Source of the DNA: VAZQ01 sp046733355
GTDB taxonomy: Bacteria; Pseudomonadota; Alphaproteobacteria; Rhizobiales; Xanthobacteraceae
Reading direction: 5' to 3'
Length of the DNA stretch: 64,000 bases
Assembly: GCA_046733355.1 (NCBI GenBank)
Contig: JBKPOZ010000028.1
Location: 7,543 to 71,542, forward strand
Part shown: positions 7,779 to 15,424 of the stretch, piece after piece
Position numbering within the stretch: position 1 is the stretch's first letter
How the letters are laid out: every line of letters begins with the position of its first letter
The notes under the pieces: model-generated
What the model was told of the DNA's origin: nothing
What the model saw: the letters and a program-made list of their open reading frames with translations, nothing else
Databases searched by the model: none
Program-made: the position numbers and the translations under genes

Positions 7779-8530
7779 ACACCAATCGATCGGTTTATCA
7801 GGCAGAACGGGTCGTCAGGGAATATGCGCTCGCCGCCGATAGCGAGCTGACGCCGCAGGAAAAACTTTGTGTAGCTTGCGTGCCGGAGGCGCAACGCGGC
7901 TCCGTGCTCGACATCGGCATTGGCGCAGGGCGCACGCTGCGGCCGCTTGCGCGGATGTTCCGGCGCTATACCGGGATTGACTATTCAGGGCCCATGATCG
8001 ACGAGGCGCTTCGCCGGTTTCCTGGCCATGATCTACGCGTGCTGGACGCAAGAAGACTCGACGTCACCGATGCATTCGATTGCGTGTTTTTTTCGTACAA
8101 CGGGATCGACTATATGCCCTGCGAGCAACGCGAGCTGGTGCTCAAGCGCATTTGCACAGCGCTGCACTCGGGCGGCCTGTTCATTTTCTCTACGCACAAC
8201 CTGCGCCACGAACGGACTGCAGCCTGGATCAACAACTTTCTCGTGGAAGAAATGCGCCCTCTGCGGCTCGACAAGAGGTCGGCAGACATCCTGCGCGGAC
8301 GCGGCATCAATTTCTGGCGGCAGCGTGAACATCGGGAAGCAGGGTTCGCCTATGTCAACGATCCGGCGCACCGATTTTCCGTGCTCACCACGTACGTCGA
8401 TATCAACCGGCAGATAGGCGCCCTGGAGCGGGCCGGCTTTTCCACGCTGGCGACGATCGGCAACACACAGGAGACGCCTGGTTTCGATGAACAGGACTGT
8501 TGGGTCTACATCGTAGCGCAGCGCTGCTGA
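7772..8530 (+). CDS. SAM-dependent class I methyltransferase (start codon unusual)
   Basis: A class I fold is clear: motif I GSVLDIGIGAGRTLRPLA, then YTGIDYSGPMIDEA, then the acidic loop RVLDARRLDVTDAFDCVFFSYNGIDYM and a C-terminal beta hairpin. The conserved-looking N-terminal helix (VYQAERVVREYALAADSELTP) begins directly after the upstream gene's stop. In this frame there is no ATG, GTG or TTG between 7541 and 7879. The best start is CTG at 7772 with AGGA at 7761-7764 (7-base spacing), overlapping the upstream TAG. Otherwise a frameshift hides the real start. The acceptor is unknown; the neighbours suggest a glycan or lipid. The 3' end overlaps the convergent CelD-like gene by 25 bases. Confidence 0.75.
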   Translation: MLDTNRSVYQAERVVREYALAADSELTPQEKLCVACVPEAQRGSVLDIGIGAGRTLRPLARMFRRYTGIDYSGPMIDEALRRFPGHDLRVLDARRLDVTDAFDCVFFSYNGIDYMPCEQRELVLKRICTALHSGGLFIFSTHNLRHERTAAWINNFLVEEMRPLRLDKRSADILRGRGINFWRQREHREAGFAYVNDPAHRFSVLTTYVDINRQIGALERAGFSTLATIGNTQETPGFDEQDCWVYIVAQRC

Positions 8531-9771
8531 TCCACGTTCGGCACGGAAACGAAGCGCCGCCGGCGCCAGAAAACTGATGCAAGCCCTGCGAGCGGGCGTG
8601 GCAAATTGCGCCCCACCCGTTTCGCCCACAGCCGGCCCGACGCAACCCAGAGCCGCAAGTACAATCCGCCGGCACGGCTCAGAGGTACTGCCCAATCCGC
8701 GACTTCGGCGAGGTCGTCGGCCCAGGCCAGCTTGTACGCATCGGCGGGGGCCAGCAGATCAAATCTCGCAAATCCATTTTCGTGCGCAGTACGGATGGAA
8801 TATTCGGCCAGCAGAACGCCGGCCCCGCACTTTTCCAGCTCGACCGTGTACGCAATGATGTCACCGAACACATGATCCTTGCACACGAAAGAGATATCGA
8901 TGGCGATCGGCCTGCCGTTGCAGCGCATGGCTGAAACGCGCATGCTGGGAGAGCGCGCGGGAGCAAGGGCAACGGCCTGCAGGAAGCGGTCGAGGCGGGC
9001 ATCCTGCAGAGTGGGCGAAATAAGGCCGCGGTGAGCAAGCCATGCGCGCTTGAGCGCCAGCGCATGCTCGACGAGATCATGCGCTGCGGTCCCGCAGCCG
9101 TGCTGCTCGAATGTAATCGTTCCCAACTCCTGCAAACGACGCAAATGGCGCCGCCAATTCGACCGGCTCTTCGCCGAGTAGCGCTCCTGGAATGTTCTGC
9201 CGTCTTTTGCGCCGGCTAGCTCGACATACGGCGCTGCGGAAGAGCCGGTCGCGAACGCGCCCACTGCAGAGAGCAATGAGTGAACGGCTGCATCGCTGCG
9301 GATCTTGCGCAGATCGATAACATCGGCACCGAGGCTTTGTATGAAATCCCAGCTGTCACGTAGAAAGTCGAGTTCACCGTTCTCGATCAGGACATCGCCA
9401 TACTGCAGGAGTGGTTCGCCCATCCAGGCGATGCGTCTGATGCCGCCCGCGCGCGCACACACGAGCGGCCATATGAGAACGAGGCGACCACCTCTTCGAC
9501 CGACGACGATGCACATCCGGGTGCGGCCGTCAAAGTAGTGATTGGCCCAATGCCGCAGCCAGTCATAGCTCTGAAAGATCTGGCACGGCCGGCCTGCACA
9601 CTCAAACAGTGCGTTCCACTCCAGCTCAAGCGCGTCGAACTCGGATTTGCTCGAGATCAGCGCAACCTCGGCCGGCAATGCGTGCAACCCGGACGCACTC
9701 GCGCCCGCCGAGCTTGGGAAATGCGGTGTTGGTCGAGCTTGAGGTAGCAATTGCATTGCCGGCGCGACCAT
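8506..9771 (-). CDS. CelD/BcsL-like GNAT acetyltransferase
   Basis: The 421-residue protein resembles the FemAB/CelD GNAT group: FDALELEWNALFE...FQSYDWLRHWANHYF in the N-terminal half, RSNWRRHLRRLQELG in the middle, and PIAIDISFVCKDHVFGDIIAYTVELEKCGAGVLL followed by FDLLAPADAYKLAWAD in the acyltransferase half. Such proteins are found in cellulose and exopolysaccharide loci and are thought to acylate or modify polysaccharide precursors; the precise reaction is not established. It is convergent with the methyltransferase and divergent from the DUF6875-like gene. Confidence 0.8.
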   Translation of the reverse strand: MVAPAMQLLPQARPTPHFPSSAGASASGLHALPAEVALISSKSEFDALELEWNALFECAGRPCQIFQSYDWLRHWANHYFDGRTRMCIVVGRRGGRLVLIWPLVCARAGGIRRIAWMGEPLLQYGDVLIENGELDFLRDSWDFIQSLGADVIDLRKIRSDAAVHSLLSAVGAFATGSSAAPYVELAGAKDGRTFQERYSAKSRSNWRRHLRRLQELGTITFEQHGCGTAAHDLVEHALALKRAWLAHRGLISPTLQDARLDRFLQAVALAPARSPSMRVSAMRCNGRPIAIDISFVCKDHVFGDIIAYTVELEKCGAGVLLAEYSIRTAHENGFARFDLLAPADAYKLAWADDLAEVADWAVPLSRAGGLYLRLWVASGRLWAKRVGRNLPRPLAGLASVFWRRRRFVSVPNVDQQRCATM

Positions 9772-9888
9772 CGAAGTAAAGCTTTGTTCACTAAACAGTG
9801 GCTATCAAGTCTGATTGCGCTGGCATCATGGAGAGACAAGATACGCGAAAATTATGAATGCCCTTCGAAGGGGCTCCCGTTCCTGACG

Positions 9889-10544
9889 ATGCAGCAGTTG
9901 TGCGATGCAGGCTTCACAGCTGTGGCGCCTGCGGGACTCATCCGTAGTTACCAAATAATTGCGGACTGGGTACGCACGTTCCTGATGCGCGAGCATCCGG
10001 ATCTCGGCCGCTCCGGAGATGTTTGCCCTTTCACCACGCAGGCGGTTCGCCTCGACACTGTGCGCATCAGCATGTGTGCCGCGACGAGCGTGGATATTTC
10101 TGTTCTAAAAGCTGCCATGCGGCGCGCTCTTCGGGAATTTGCGGCGATTCCCTGCCGGCAATCGATGCGCCATTTTAGAGCCGTGATCGTTGGTTTCCCC
10201 AACATAAACGATGCGAGCGGGCTTGCGGCGCTGAAGAAGGTGCAAAAGCAACTGAATCTCTACTGCCTGCTACGCGGCATCATGATCGCCAGATTCCATC
10301 CTGAAGCAGACGACCCTGGTTTATGGAATCCGCAGTTCAGGCCGTTGCGCGCCCCGATCCCGATGTCGTCATTCGCCAGCTGGTGGAGAACGATGCGCCT
10401 TTTGCGCTGCGCCATCCGTTGCTTCTGCCCACCTATGTGGCGAGGTTCAGCCGCGCCGGAGCGGCACGGCTGTTGCTTGATGACCAGAGGCCAATCGCCC
10501 CATCAGGCTTGAGGGACGCCCCCAAGCGATTAATTCCTCGTTAG
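9889..10544 (+). pseudogene. DUF6875-like protein gene, split by a one-base frameshift
   Basis: The first frame reads MQQLCDAGFTAVAP...LIRSYQIIADWVRTFL, HPDLGRSGDVCPFTTQAV, KKVQKQLNLYCLLRGIMIARFHPEADDPGLWNP and FRPLRAPIPM, then turns to nonsense. The sense continues in another frame as VIRQLVENDAPFALRHPLL and PTYVARFSRAGAARLLLDD, to the stop at 10542-10544. A single missing base just after 10365 would restore PIPM-x-VIRQLVEND, which fits the family pattern as I recall it. The function of the family is unknown. The start at 9889 is the best available ATG but uncertain. This is either a real pseudogene or a sequencing error. Confidence 0.65.
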
Positions 10545-10614
10545 CCACGGGCCGAGCGGCCTCTCCTGCGCGCGCGCTCTACCACACAGACATTCTGCGG
10601 GAACCATTCAACCT

Positions 10615-10732
10615 TGCGGGGAATTGGGCGCTGGCGAGCTTCAGGAGGGGGAGAGGCAGATGGCCTCCAGTGATGCGGGGAATTGGGCGCTGGCGAGCTT
10701 CAGGAGGGGGAGAGGCAGATGGCCTCCAGTGA
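10615..10732 (+). repeat. Perfect 59-base tandem duplication spanning a start codon
   Basis: Bases 10615-10673 are repeated without mismatch at 10674-10732. Each unit carries the same ribosome-binding region (GGAGGGGGAGAGGCAG) and an ATGGCCTCCAGTGA start. As 59 is not a multiple of three, the first ATG (10660) reads out of frame while the second (10719) opens the 54-residue protein. Confidence 0.95.
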
Positions 10733-10883
10733 AGAGTACCGCCGCCATGCGGGCGAATGTGTGCGGCTCGCTCAACAGACCCCAGATGCGAAGGACAAGT
10801 CGTTGCTCCTGGCGATGGCCGACACTTGGCTACGCCTCGCCGAGCAGGCGGACAACCGGGGCAACAGCAACCCGCCGTCGTAG
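10719..10883 (+). CDS. Small helical protein (54 aa), paralogue A
   Basis: It reads MASSEEYRRHAGECVRLAQQ, then DAKDKSLLLAMADTWLRLAEQ and a polar tail. The pattern EEYRRHAxECxRLAQ...DKxLLLxMAxxWLRLAEQ is common in small rhizobial proteins of unknown function and predicts a two-helix hairpin. The ATG at 10719 has a strong purine-rich ribosome-binding site (GGAGGGGGAG). A 55-residue relative lies 133 bases downstream. Confidence 0.75.
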   Translation: MASSEEYRRHAGECVRLAQQTPDAKDKSLLLAMADTWLRLAEQADNRGNSNPPS

Positions 10884-11015
10884 CCGACGGTAGGGCTCAC
10901 GTCCTGTAAACGCATTCACCGTCAGTTGGTTCCCTAACTTCCTGGTTCCGGGCTGCGGAACTTTCGACACTGCACCCGGGTTCGCAATCGAAGATCAACT
11001 CGCTTCGGCTGTGCC

Positions 11016-11183
11016 ATGCAGAACCCGGCGAAGTTCAGGGAGTATGCGGAGCAATGTAAGAGGCTCGCGCAGACCGCAGGAAGCGAGAAGGACCGCAAGG
11101 CGCTGCTCGCAATCGCGGAGGCGTGGCTCAACTGCGCCGCAGAGGCTGAGCGAATGTCAAAGAAAGGAGGAAACCAGGACTGA
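11016..11183 (+). CDS. Small helical protein (55 aa), paralogue B
   Basis: ATG 11016 to TGA 11181-11183 encodes MQNPAKFREYAEQCKRLAQT, then EKDRKALLAIAEAWLNCAAEAE and a lysine/glycine tail. It aligns along its length with the 54-residue protein upstream (FREYAEQCKRLAQ against EEYRRHAGECVRLAQ, and DRKALLAIAEAWL against DKSLLLAMADTWL), so it is a paralogue. There is no strong ribosome-binding site at the ideal position. The function is unknown. Confidence 0.7.
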   Translation: MQNPAKFREYAEQCKRLAQTAGSEKDRKALLAIAEAWLNCAAEAERMSKKGGNQD

Positions 11184-11192
11184 CCGCGCGCT

Positions 11193-12533
11193 TCATGCGT
11201 CTCTCCCCGCGCAGAAGCGAGGCGCGGGTGCCGGGCGCCCAATAGCAAAGTAAACAAAGCCCCGGCGCTCCACGTCGGCGCGCGCATAGATATTTCTGAG
11301 ATCAATCAGAAGCGGCGAGGCCATGCGCCGCTTTATCTCATCAAGATCGAGTGCGCGAAACTGCTCCCATTCGGTAACGATCACGAGCGCGTGTGCTCCC
11401 TCGGCACACGCATAAGGGCCATCGCAGTAGACGACGTCCGGGACAAGCGGCTTTGCCTGCGCCATGCCGGCAGGATCGAACGCGCGCACGCAGGCGCCCA
11501 TGTCATGCAGTGCGATGATGAGCGGGATCGAGGGAGCCTCGCGCATGTCGTCCGTATTGGGCTTGAAGGTGAGCCCGAGCACGGCAATGGTCTTTCCGCG
11601 CAGCGAGCCCCCACACGCCGCCGCAACCTTGCGCGCCATGGCACGCTTGCGAATGTCGTTTCCGGCAATCATCGCTTCGACAATGCGCAGCGGCACTTCA
11701 TGGTCGTGCGCGGTTTGCAGGAGAGCGCGCGCATCTTTCGGAAAACATGAGCCCCCGAAGCCGGGTCCGGCGTGCAGAAACTTCGCTCCGATACGATTAT
11801 CGAGGCCCATGCCGCGCGCGACGTCCTGAATGTCGGCCCCGACTTCTTCGGCGAGATCCGCCATCTCGTTGATGAAGGCTACCTTGGTCGCGAGGAATGC
11901 ATTGGCCGCATATTTGATGAGCTCGGCACTGCGGCGACTTGTGTAGAGAATAGGCGCGCGGTTGAGATACAGCGGGCGATAGATTTCCGCCATGACCTGG
12001 CACGCGCCCTCGTCCTCGGCACCCACGACGATGCGGTCCGGATGCTTGAAATCCTGGATGGCGGCGCCTTCGCGCAAAAATTCCGGATTTGCGACGACGG
12101 CGACATTCGCGTCGGGCCGCGCCTGCGCAATGATGCGCGCAACCTCGTCGCCCGTGCCCACGGGAACGGTCGACTTGGTGATGACGACGGTGAAGCCGCG
12201 CAGCGCTGCGGCAATCTCTCGCGCGACGGCATACACGTAAGAGAGATCGGCATGTCCGTCGCCACGGCGCGAGGGCGTCCCCACCGAGATGAACACCGCC
12301 TCCGCCTGCGGTACGCATGCGCCAAGGTCGGTCGTAAACGCAAGTCGACCTTCGTGCATGTTACGTGCGATCAGAATGTCGAGCCCAGGCTCGAAAATCG
12401 GGCATTGGCCGCTCTTGAGCGCGGCAATTTTTTCTGCATCCCGGTCGACGCAAACAACCGTGTGGCCAAAGTCCGCTAAGCAGGCGCCCGAGACCAGGCC
12501 GACATAGCCGCTGCCGACCATTGCGATTTGCAT
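11193..12533 (-). CDS. ugd: UDP-glucose 6-dehydrogenase
   Basis: The 446-residue enzyme oxidises UDP-glucose twice with NAD+ to UDP-glucuronate, a precursor for exopolysaccharide and lipid glycans. It has the N-terminal Rossmann motif MVGSGYVGLVSGACLADFGH, FEPGLD, the STVPVGTGDEV strand, NPEFLREGAAIQDF, the catalytic Cys motif GPGFGGSCFPKDARAL, and the C-terminal domain LGLTFKPNTDDMREAPS. The length is normal for the family. Its 3' end faces the small helical proteins and its 5' end faces the SDR gene. Confidence 0.95.
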   Translation of the reverse strand: MQIAMVGSGYVGLVSGACLADFGHTVVCVDRDAEKIAALKSGQCPIFEPGLDILIARNMHEGRLAFTTDLGACVPQAEAVFISVGTPSRRGDGHADLSYVYAVAREIAAALRGFTVVITKSTVPVGTGDEVARIIAQARPDANVAVVANPEFLREGAAIQDFKHPDRIVVGAEDEGACQVMAEIYRPLYLNRAPILYTSRRSAELIKYAANAFLATKVAFINEMADLAEEVGADIQDVARGMGLDNRIGAKFLHAGPGFGGSCFPKDARALLQTAHDHEVPLRIVEAMIAGNDIRKRAMARKVAAACGGSLRGKTIAVLGLTFKPNTDDMREAPSIPLIIALHDMGACVRAFDPAGMAQAKPLVPDVVYCDGPYACAEGAHALVIVTEWEQFRALDLDEIKRRMASPLLIDLRNIYARADVERRGFVYFAIGRPAPAPRFCAGRDA

Positions 12534-12615
12534 CGAGCCACCCCTGTCTTACTAATTCGGCGTCATACGCAGACTTGTTCCGCGCATCCATGTCTTTGGT
12601 GCCCAATCAGACGTG

Positions 12616-12638
12616 ATGGCCGGGACAAGCCCGGCCAT
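12616..12638. repeat. Intergenic hairpin, GGCCGGG/CCCGGCC family
   Basis: A perfect 9-base stem (ATGGCCGGG and its complement) flanks the loop ACAAG in the spacer between ugd and the SDR gene. The same family recurs near 60020-60097 and 61806-61915 (GTCATGCCCGG...CATCCACGTC...GGCCGGGACAAGCCC). It resembles a repetitive palindrome common in rhizobial intergenic DNA. Confidence 0.7.
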
Positions 12639-12705
12639 GACGGGCACCACCATGACAGATAAGGTTGGACTGTGCCGCACCGCATTCGGTCAAGGGAGGG
12701 GGAGC

Positions 12706-13458
12706 ATGGCGCGCCTGAAGAATAAGGTCGCGATCGTGACGGGCGCTGCAGGCGGCATCGGCTCTGCCATCAGCCAGGCATTTGCGCGTGAAGGCGCTTC
12801 GGTCGTGGGCATCGACGTCGACGCTCAGTCGTTGACTGCCCTTGGCGAATCCTTGCGCGCGGGGGGAGCGCGCGCCTCGACACTCTGCGCGGACGTGGCC
12901 GAAGAGGACACGGCGAGGGCTGCGGTGAGCCGCGCGGCGAGCGAGTTTGGCCGCCTCGACATTCTGGTCTGCAACGCCGTCACCGATGTTCCCCTTGCGC
13001 CGGTCACGAGGCTTTCCCTTGCCGATTGGCGGCGCACGTTTTCGGTCAATCTCGACAGCGCGTTCCTGTTTTCGAAGCATGCGATTCCGGCCATGGCCGA
13101 GCGGGGTGGCGGCTCGATCATCCTCATTGCCTCTCAGCTCGGACGCGTGGCGCGGCCGCTGCGTACCTGGTACTGCGCCGCGAAGGGCGCACTCATCCAG
13201 CTGGCCAAGGCCATGGCGCTGGACCACGCGGCCGAGAACATCCGGGTGAACAGCCTCTCACCAGGGCCCATCGAGACCAAACGCTATCTGCGCAATTTCG
13301 CAACGCTCGAAGCCGCGCGCGCCTCGCACCATACGCTCACCGGACGCCTCGGCATGCCGGACGAAATCGCGGCGGCTGCCGTGTTTCTTGCCAGCGAGGA
13401 GTCCGCGTTCATGACGGGCGCGGATCTGCTCATCGACGGCGGATACACCGCAGTTTGA
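12706..13458 (+). CDS. SDR-family oxidoreductase
   Basis: The 250-residue classical short-chain dehydrogenase has cofactor motif TGAAGGIGSA, the NAV (NAG-like) motif at LDILVCNAV, catalytic Ser in IASQ and, twelve residues later, YCAAK (Y-x3-K). It ends with PGPIETKRY and DLLIDGGYTAV. ATG 12706 follows GGGAGGGGGAGC. It reduces or oxidises an unknown alcohol/ketone with NAD(P). It is divergent from ugd and convergent with the ABC permease gene; no partner fixes the substrate. Confidence 0.85.
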   Translation: MARLKNKVAIVTGAAGGIGSAISQAFAREGASVVGIDVDAQSLTALGESLRAGGARASTLCADVAEEDTARAAVSRAASEFGRLDILVCNAVTDVPLAPVTRLSLADWRRTFSVNLDSAFLFSKHAIPAMAERGGGSIILIASQLGRVARPLRTWYCAAKGALIQLAKAMALDHAAENIRVNSLSPGPIETKRYLRNFATLEAARASHHTLTGRLGMPDEIAAAAVFLASEESAFMTGADLLIDGGYTAV

Positions 13459-13470
13459 GATTGTTATCGT

Positions 13471-13533
13471 TCATTCCCGCGCAAGCGGGAATCCAGGAGC
13501 ACAAACTGGATCCCCGCTTTCGCGGGGACGAAC
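13471..13533. repeat. Palindromic repeat, CCCGC-AAGCGGG family, between convergent genes
   Basis: TTCCCGCGCAAGCGGGAATC hairpin is followed by a second stem, TCCCCGCTTTCGCGGGGA. The layout (hairpin, CCAG, short spacer, CTGGAT, hairpin) is repeated at 20935-21022 and 24692-24751, each time between genes that converge. It may act as a bidirectional terminator. Confidence 0.75.
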
Positions 13534-13547
13534 GAAGAGGAGGTGTG

Positions 13548-14357
13548 TCAGCGAATGCCGGCGCGCATGAATGACTGAACGAATTGCCGCTGGAACAGCA
13601 AGAATGCGACCAGGAGCGGCAGCATGGTCATCACTGTCGCAGCGGTGATCACCGACCAATCCACCCCGGTTTCGGGCGCGCCGAACACCGCAAGGCCGAC
13701 GGTGAGCGGCCTGCTGTTCACCGAATTCGTCACGATCAGCGGCCACAGAAAATTATTCCAGTGGTAGCTCACGGAGACGAGCCCGAACGCGACATAGGTG
13801 GATTTTCCGAGTGGGACAAACACCCGCCAGAGAATTTGCATAGCGGAGGCACCTTCCACCCGCGCCGCATCCACGAGCTCGTTGGGTACGCTCTTGAAGG
13901 TCTGCCGCAGCAGGAAGATGCCGAATGCGCTCGCCATGTAAGGCAGCGCGATCGCTGGAATGGTATCGAGGACGCCCAGCGCGCTCACCACGCGGTAGTT
14001 CTCCACGATCAGCACGTCGGGCATGATCATGAGCTGCAGCAGGACGAGAAAGAACGCGACATCGCGTCCGCGGAAGGTGAAGCGTGCAAACGCATAGGCA
14101 GCAAGCGTGCAAATCACGAGCTGCGCGGCAAGAATGAGACTCACCAGCATCACAGTATTCAGGTAATAGCGCGCGAACGGCGCCTGCCGCCAGGCACGAA
14201 CGAAGTTCTCAACGGTGAGCGGGGCCAATGGATTGAATGAAGTTGCGTAAGCGGCGGGATGAAGCGCGCTCCAGAAGGCGTAGGCAAGCGGCGTGAGCCA
14301 CACCAACGCAAGCAGCCAGGCGGCAGCCGTCACAAGCGTGTCATCCGCTCGGCTCAT
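13548..14357 (-). CDS. Carbohydrate ABC transporter permease (UgpE/MalG-like)
   Basis: The 269-residue inner-membrane permease has about six hydrophobic segments and the EAA loop LVDAARVEGASAMQILWRVFVPLGKST. It starts MSRADDTLVTAAAWLLAL. Its ATG overlaps the stop of the preceding permease gene (ATGA), so translation is coupled. It is the last gene of a minus-strand operon in the order ATPase, binding protein, permease, permease. Confidence 0.88.
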   Translation of the reverse strand: MSRADDTLVTAAAWLLALVWLTPLAYAFWSALHPAAYATSFNPLAPLTVENFVRAWRQAPFARYYLNTVMLVSLILAAQLVICTLAAYAFARFTFRGRDVAFFLVLLQLMIMPDVLIVENYRVVSALGVLDTIPAIALPYMASAFGIFLLRQTFKSVPNELVDAARVEGASAMQILWRVFVPLGKSTYVAFGLVSVSYHWNNFLWPLIVTNSVNSRPLTVGLAVFGAPETGVDWSVITAATVMTMLPLLVAFLLFQRQFVQSFMRAGIR

Positions 14358-15268
14358 TGATAATGAATCCGCCGATCGAGGTAACCGAATTTGACGAGCG
14401 CCGCGAGCACGAGGATAACGAGCAGCGTCACCGTCAGCGTGGCGGCGTAGGGGCGATCCTGGAAGGTGAAGGCGACCTCGTAGATATAGTAGAGCAGGAG
14501 GGAGCTTGCGTTGCTTGGCCCGCCCTTGGTCATGATCACCAGATGGTCGACCAGCTTGAACGAGTTGATCACCGCGTTGATGGCGACGAACAGCGTGGTC
14601 GGCATGAGCAGCGGAAACGTCACGCGGCGGAAGAAATGCCAATTGCCCGCGCCCTCGACCGCGGCAGCCTCGCCGAGCTCGGGCGGCATCTGCTGCAGAG
14701 CGGCGAGGTAGAAAATCATGAAGAAACCGGCCTCCTTCCAAATCACCATGACGACCAGGCAGGCCATCACCGTATGCTGGTCGCCCAACCAGTTGTGCCC
14801 CGGCAAACCGAACAGCCCCCGCAATTGATCGAGCAGTCCGTAATCCGGCGTGTAGAAGAAGAGCCAGATATTCGCGACCGCGATCATGGGCAGGATCGTG
14901 GGCGTGAAATAGGCGAGGCGGACAAAGCCGCGGCCGCGCATCCTGCGGTTGACCCACATCGCCATGAGCAGCGCCAGCGCTATCGAGGTGGGGATAGTGC
15001 CAAGCGCGAACACCGCATTATTGTGCAGCACCTGCCAGAACACCGGGTCCTCCAGCATGGCGCGATAGTTATCGAGGCCGACAAAGACTGCCTGCCCATT
15101 ACGTCGCGTGATAAAGAGTGTCTCGTAGATCGTTGCGAGGATCGGGTAATGAGTGAAGGTTGCGAGCAGCACGACAGCGGGCAAGAGCAGCAGCCACGGA
15201 TACACCGATGTCCAGAGAGGCCCCGTGCGGCGCGTAATCCGTAGGGTGGGCAAAGGCCCGTATCTCAC
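14354..15268 (-). CDS. Carbohydrate ABC transporter permease (UgpA/MalF-like), start uncertain
   Basis: The core TSVYPWLLLLPAVVLLATFTHYPILATIYETLF and the EAA-like loop MPPELGEAAAVEGAGNWHFFRRVTFPLLMPT identify a sugar-type permease with six membrane helices. The frame is open to an ATG at 15340, but that extension is encoded by a palindromic repeat, so I prefer GTG 15268. Even that start lies in repeat-like sequence, and a GTG near 15205 is another option. It partners with the UgpE-like permease downstream. Confidence 0.8.
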   Translation of the reverse strand: MRYGPLPTLRITRRTGPLWTSVYPWLLLLPAVVLLATFTHYPILATIYETLFITRRNGQAVFVGLDNYRAMLEDPVFWQVLHNNAVFALGTIPTSIALALLMAMWVNRRMRGRGFVRLAYFTPTILPMIAVANIWLFFYTPDYGLLDQLRGLFGLPGHNWLGDQHTVMACLVVMVIWKEAGFFMIFYLAALQQMPPELGEAAAVEGAGNWHFFRRVTFPLLMPTTLFVAINAVINSFKLVDHLVIMTKGGPSNASSLLLYYIYEVAFTFQDRPYAATLTVTLLVILVLAALVKFGYLDRRIHYQ

Positions 15269-15298
15269 GCCTTGCGATGCGGCCAAGGCATAGTACGC

Positions 15299-15343
15299 GC
15301 CGTGCCCACGCGGAGGCTCGGTTCGATAACGCGTGGGCACGGC
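15299..15343. repeat. Inverted repeat with 13-base arms at the 5' end of the permease gene
   Basis: GCCGTGCCCACGC (15299-15311) and its exact complement (15331-15343) flank a 19-base loop. Directly after it (about 15350-15390) lies a stretch almost identical to 61820-61858 (both contain GCGCAGACTGCGT and AACTTGTCTGC). This is a composite intergenic repeat between the binding protein and permease genes. Confidence 0.75.
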
Positions 15344-15424
15344 GTGGCGCAGTCAAGCTTGCGCAGACTGCGTAGCGTAAACTTGTCTGCGTGCACGCCT
15401 TTGCCGACCCTAAAATCGGCACTC

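Noticed and set aside
10624..10893. 89-codon frame starting in the first copy of the tandem duplication
   Set aside because: It is the out-of-frame product of the 59-base duplication; it overlaps the better-supported 54-residue protein.
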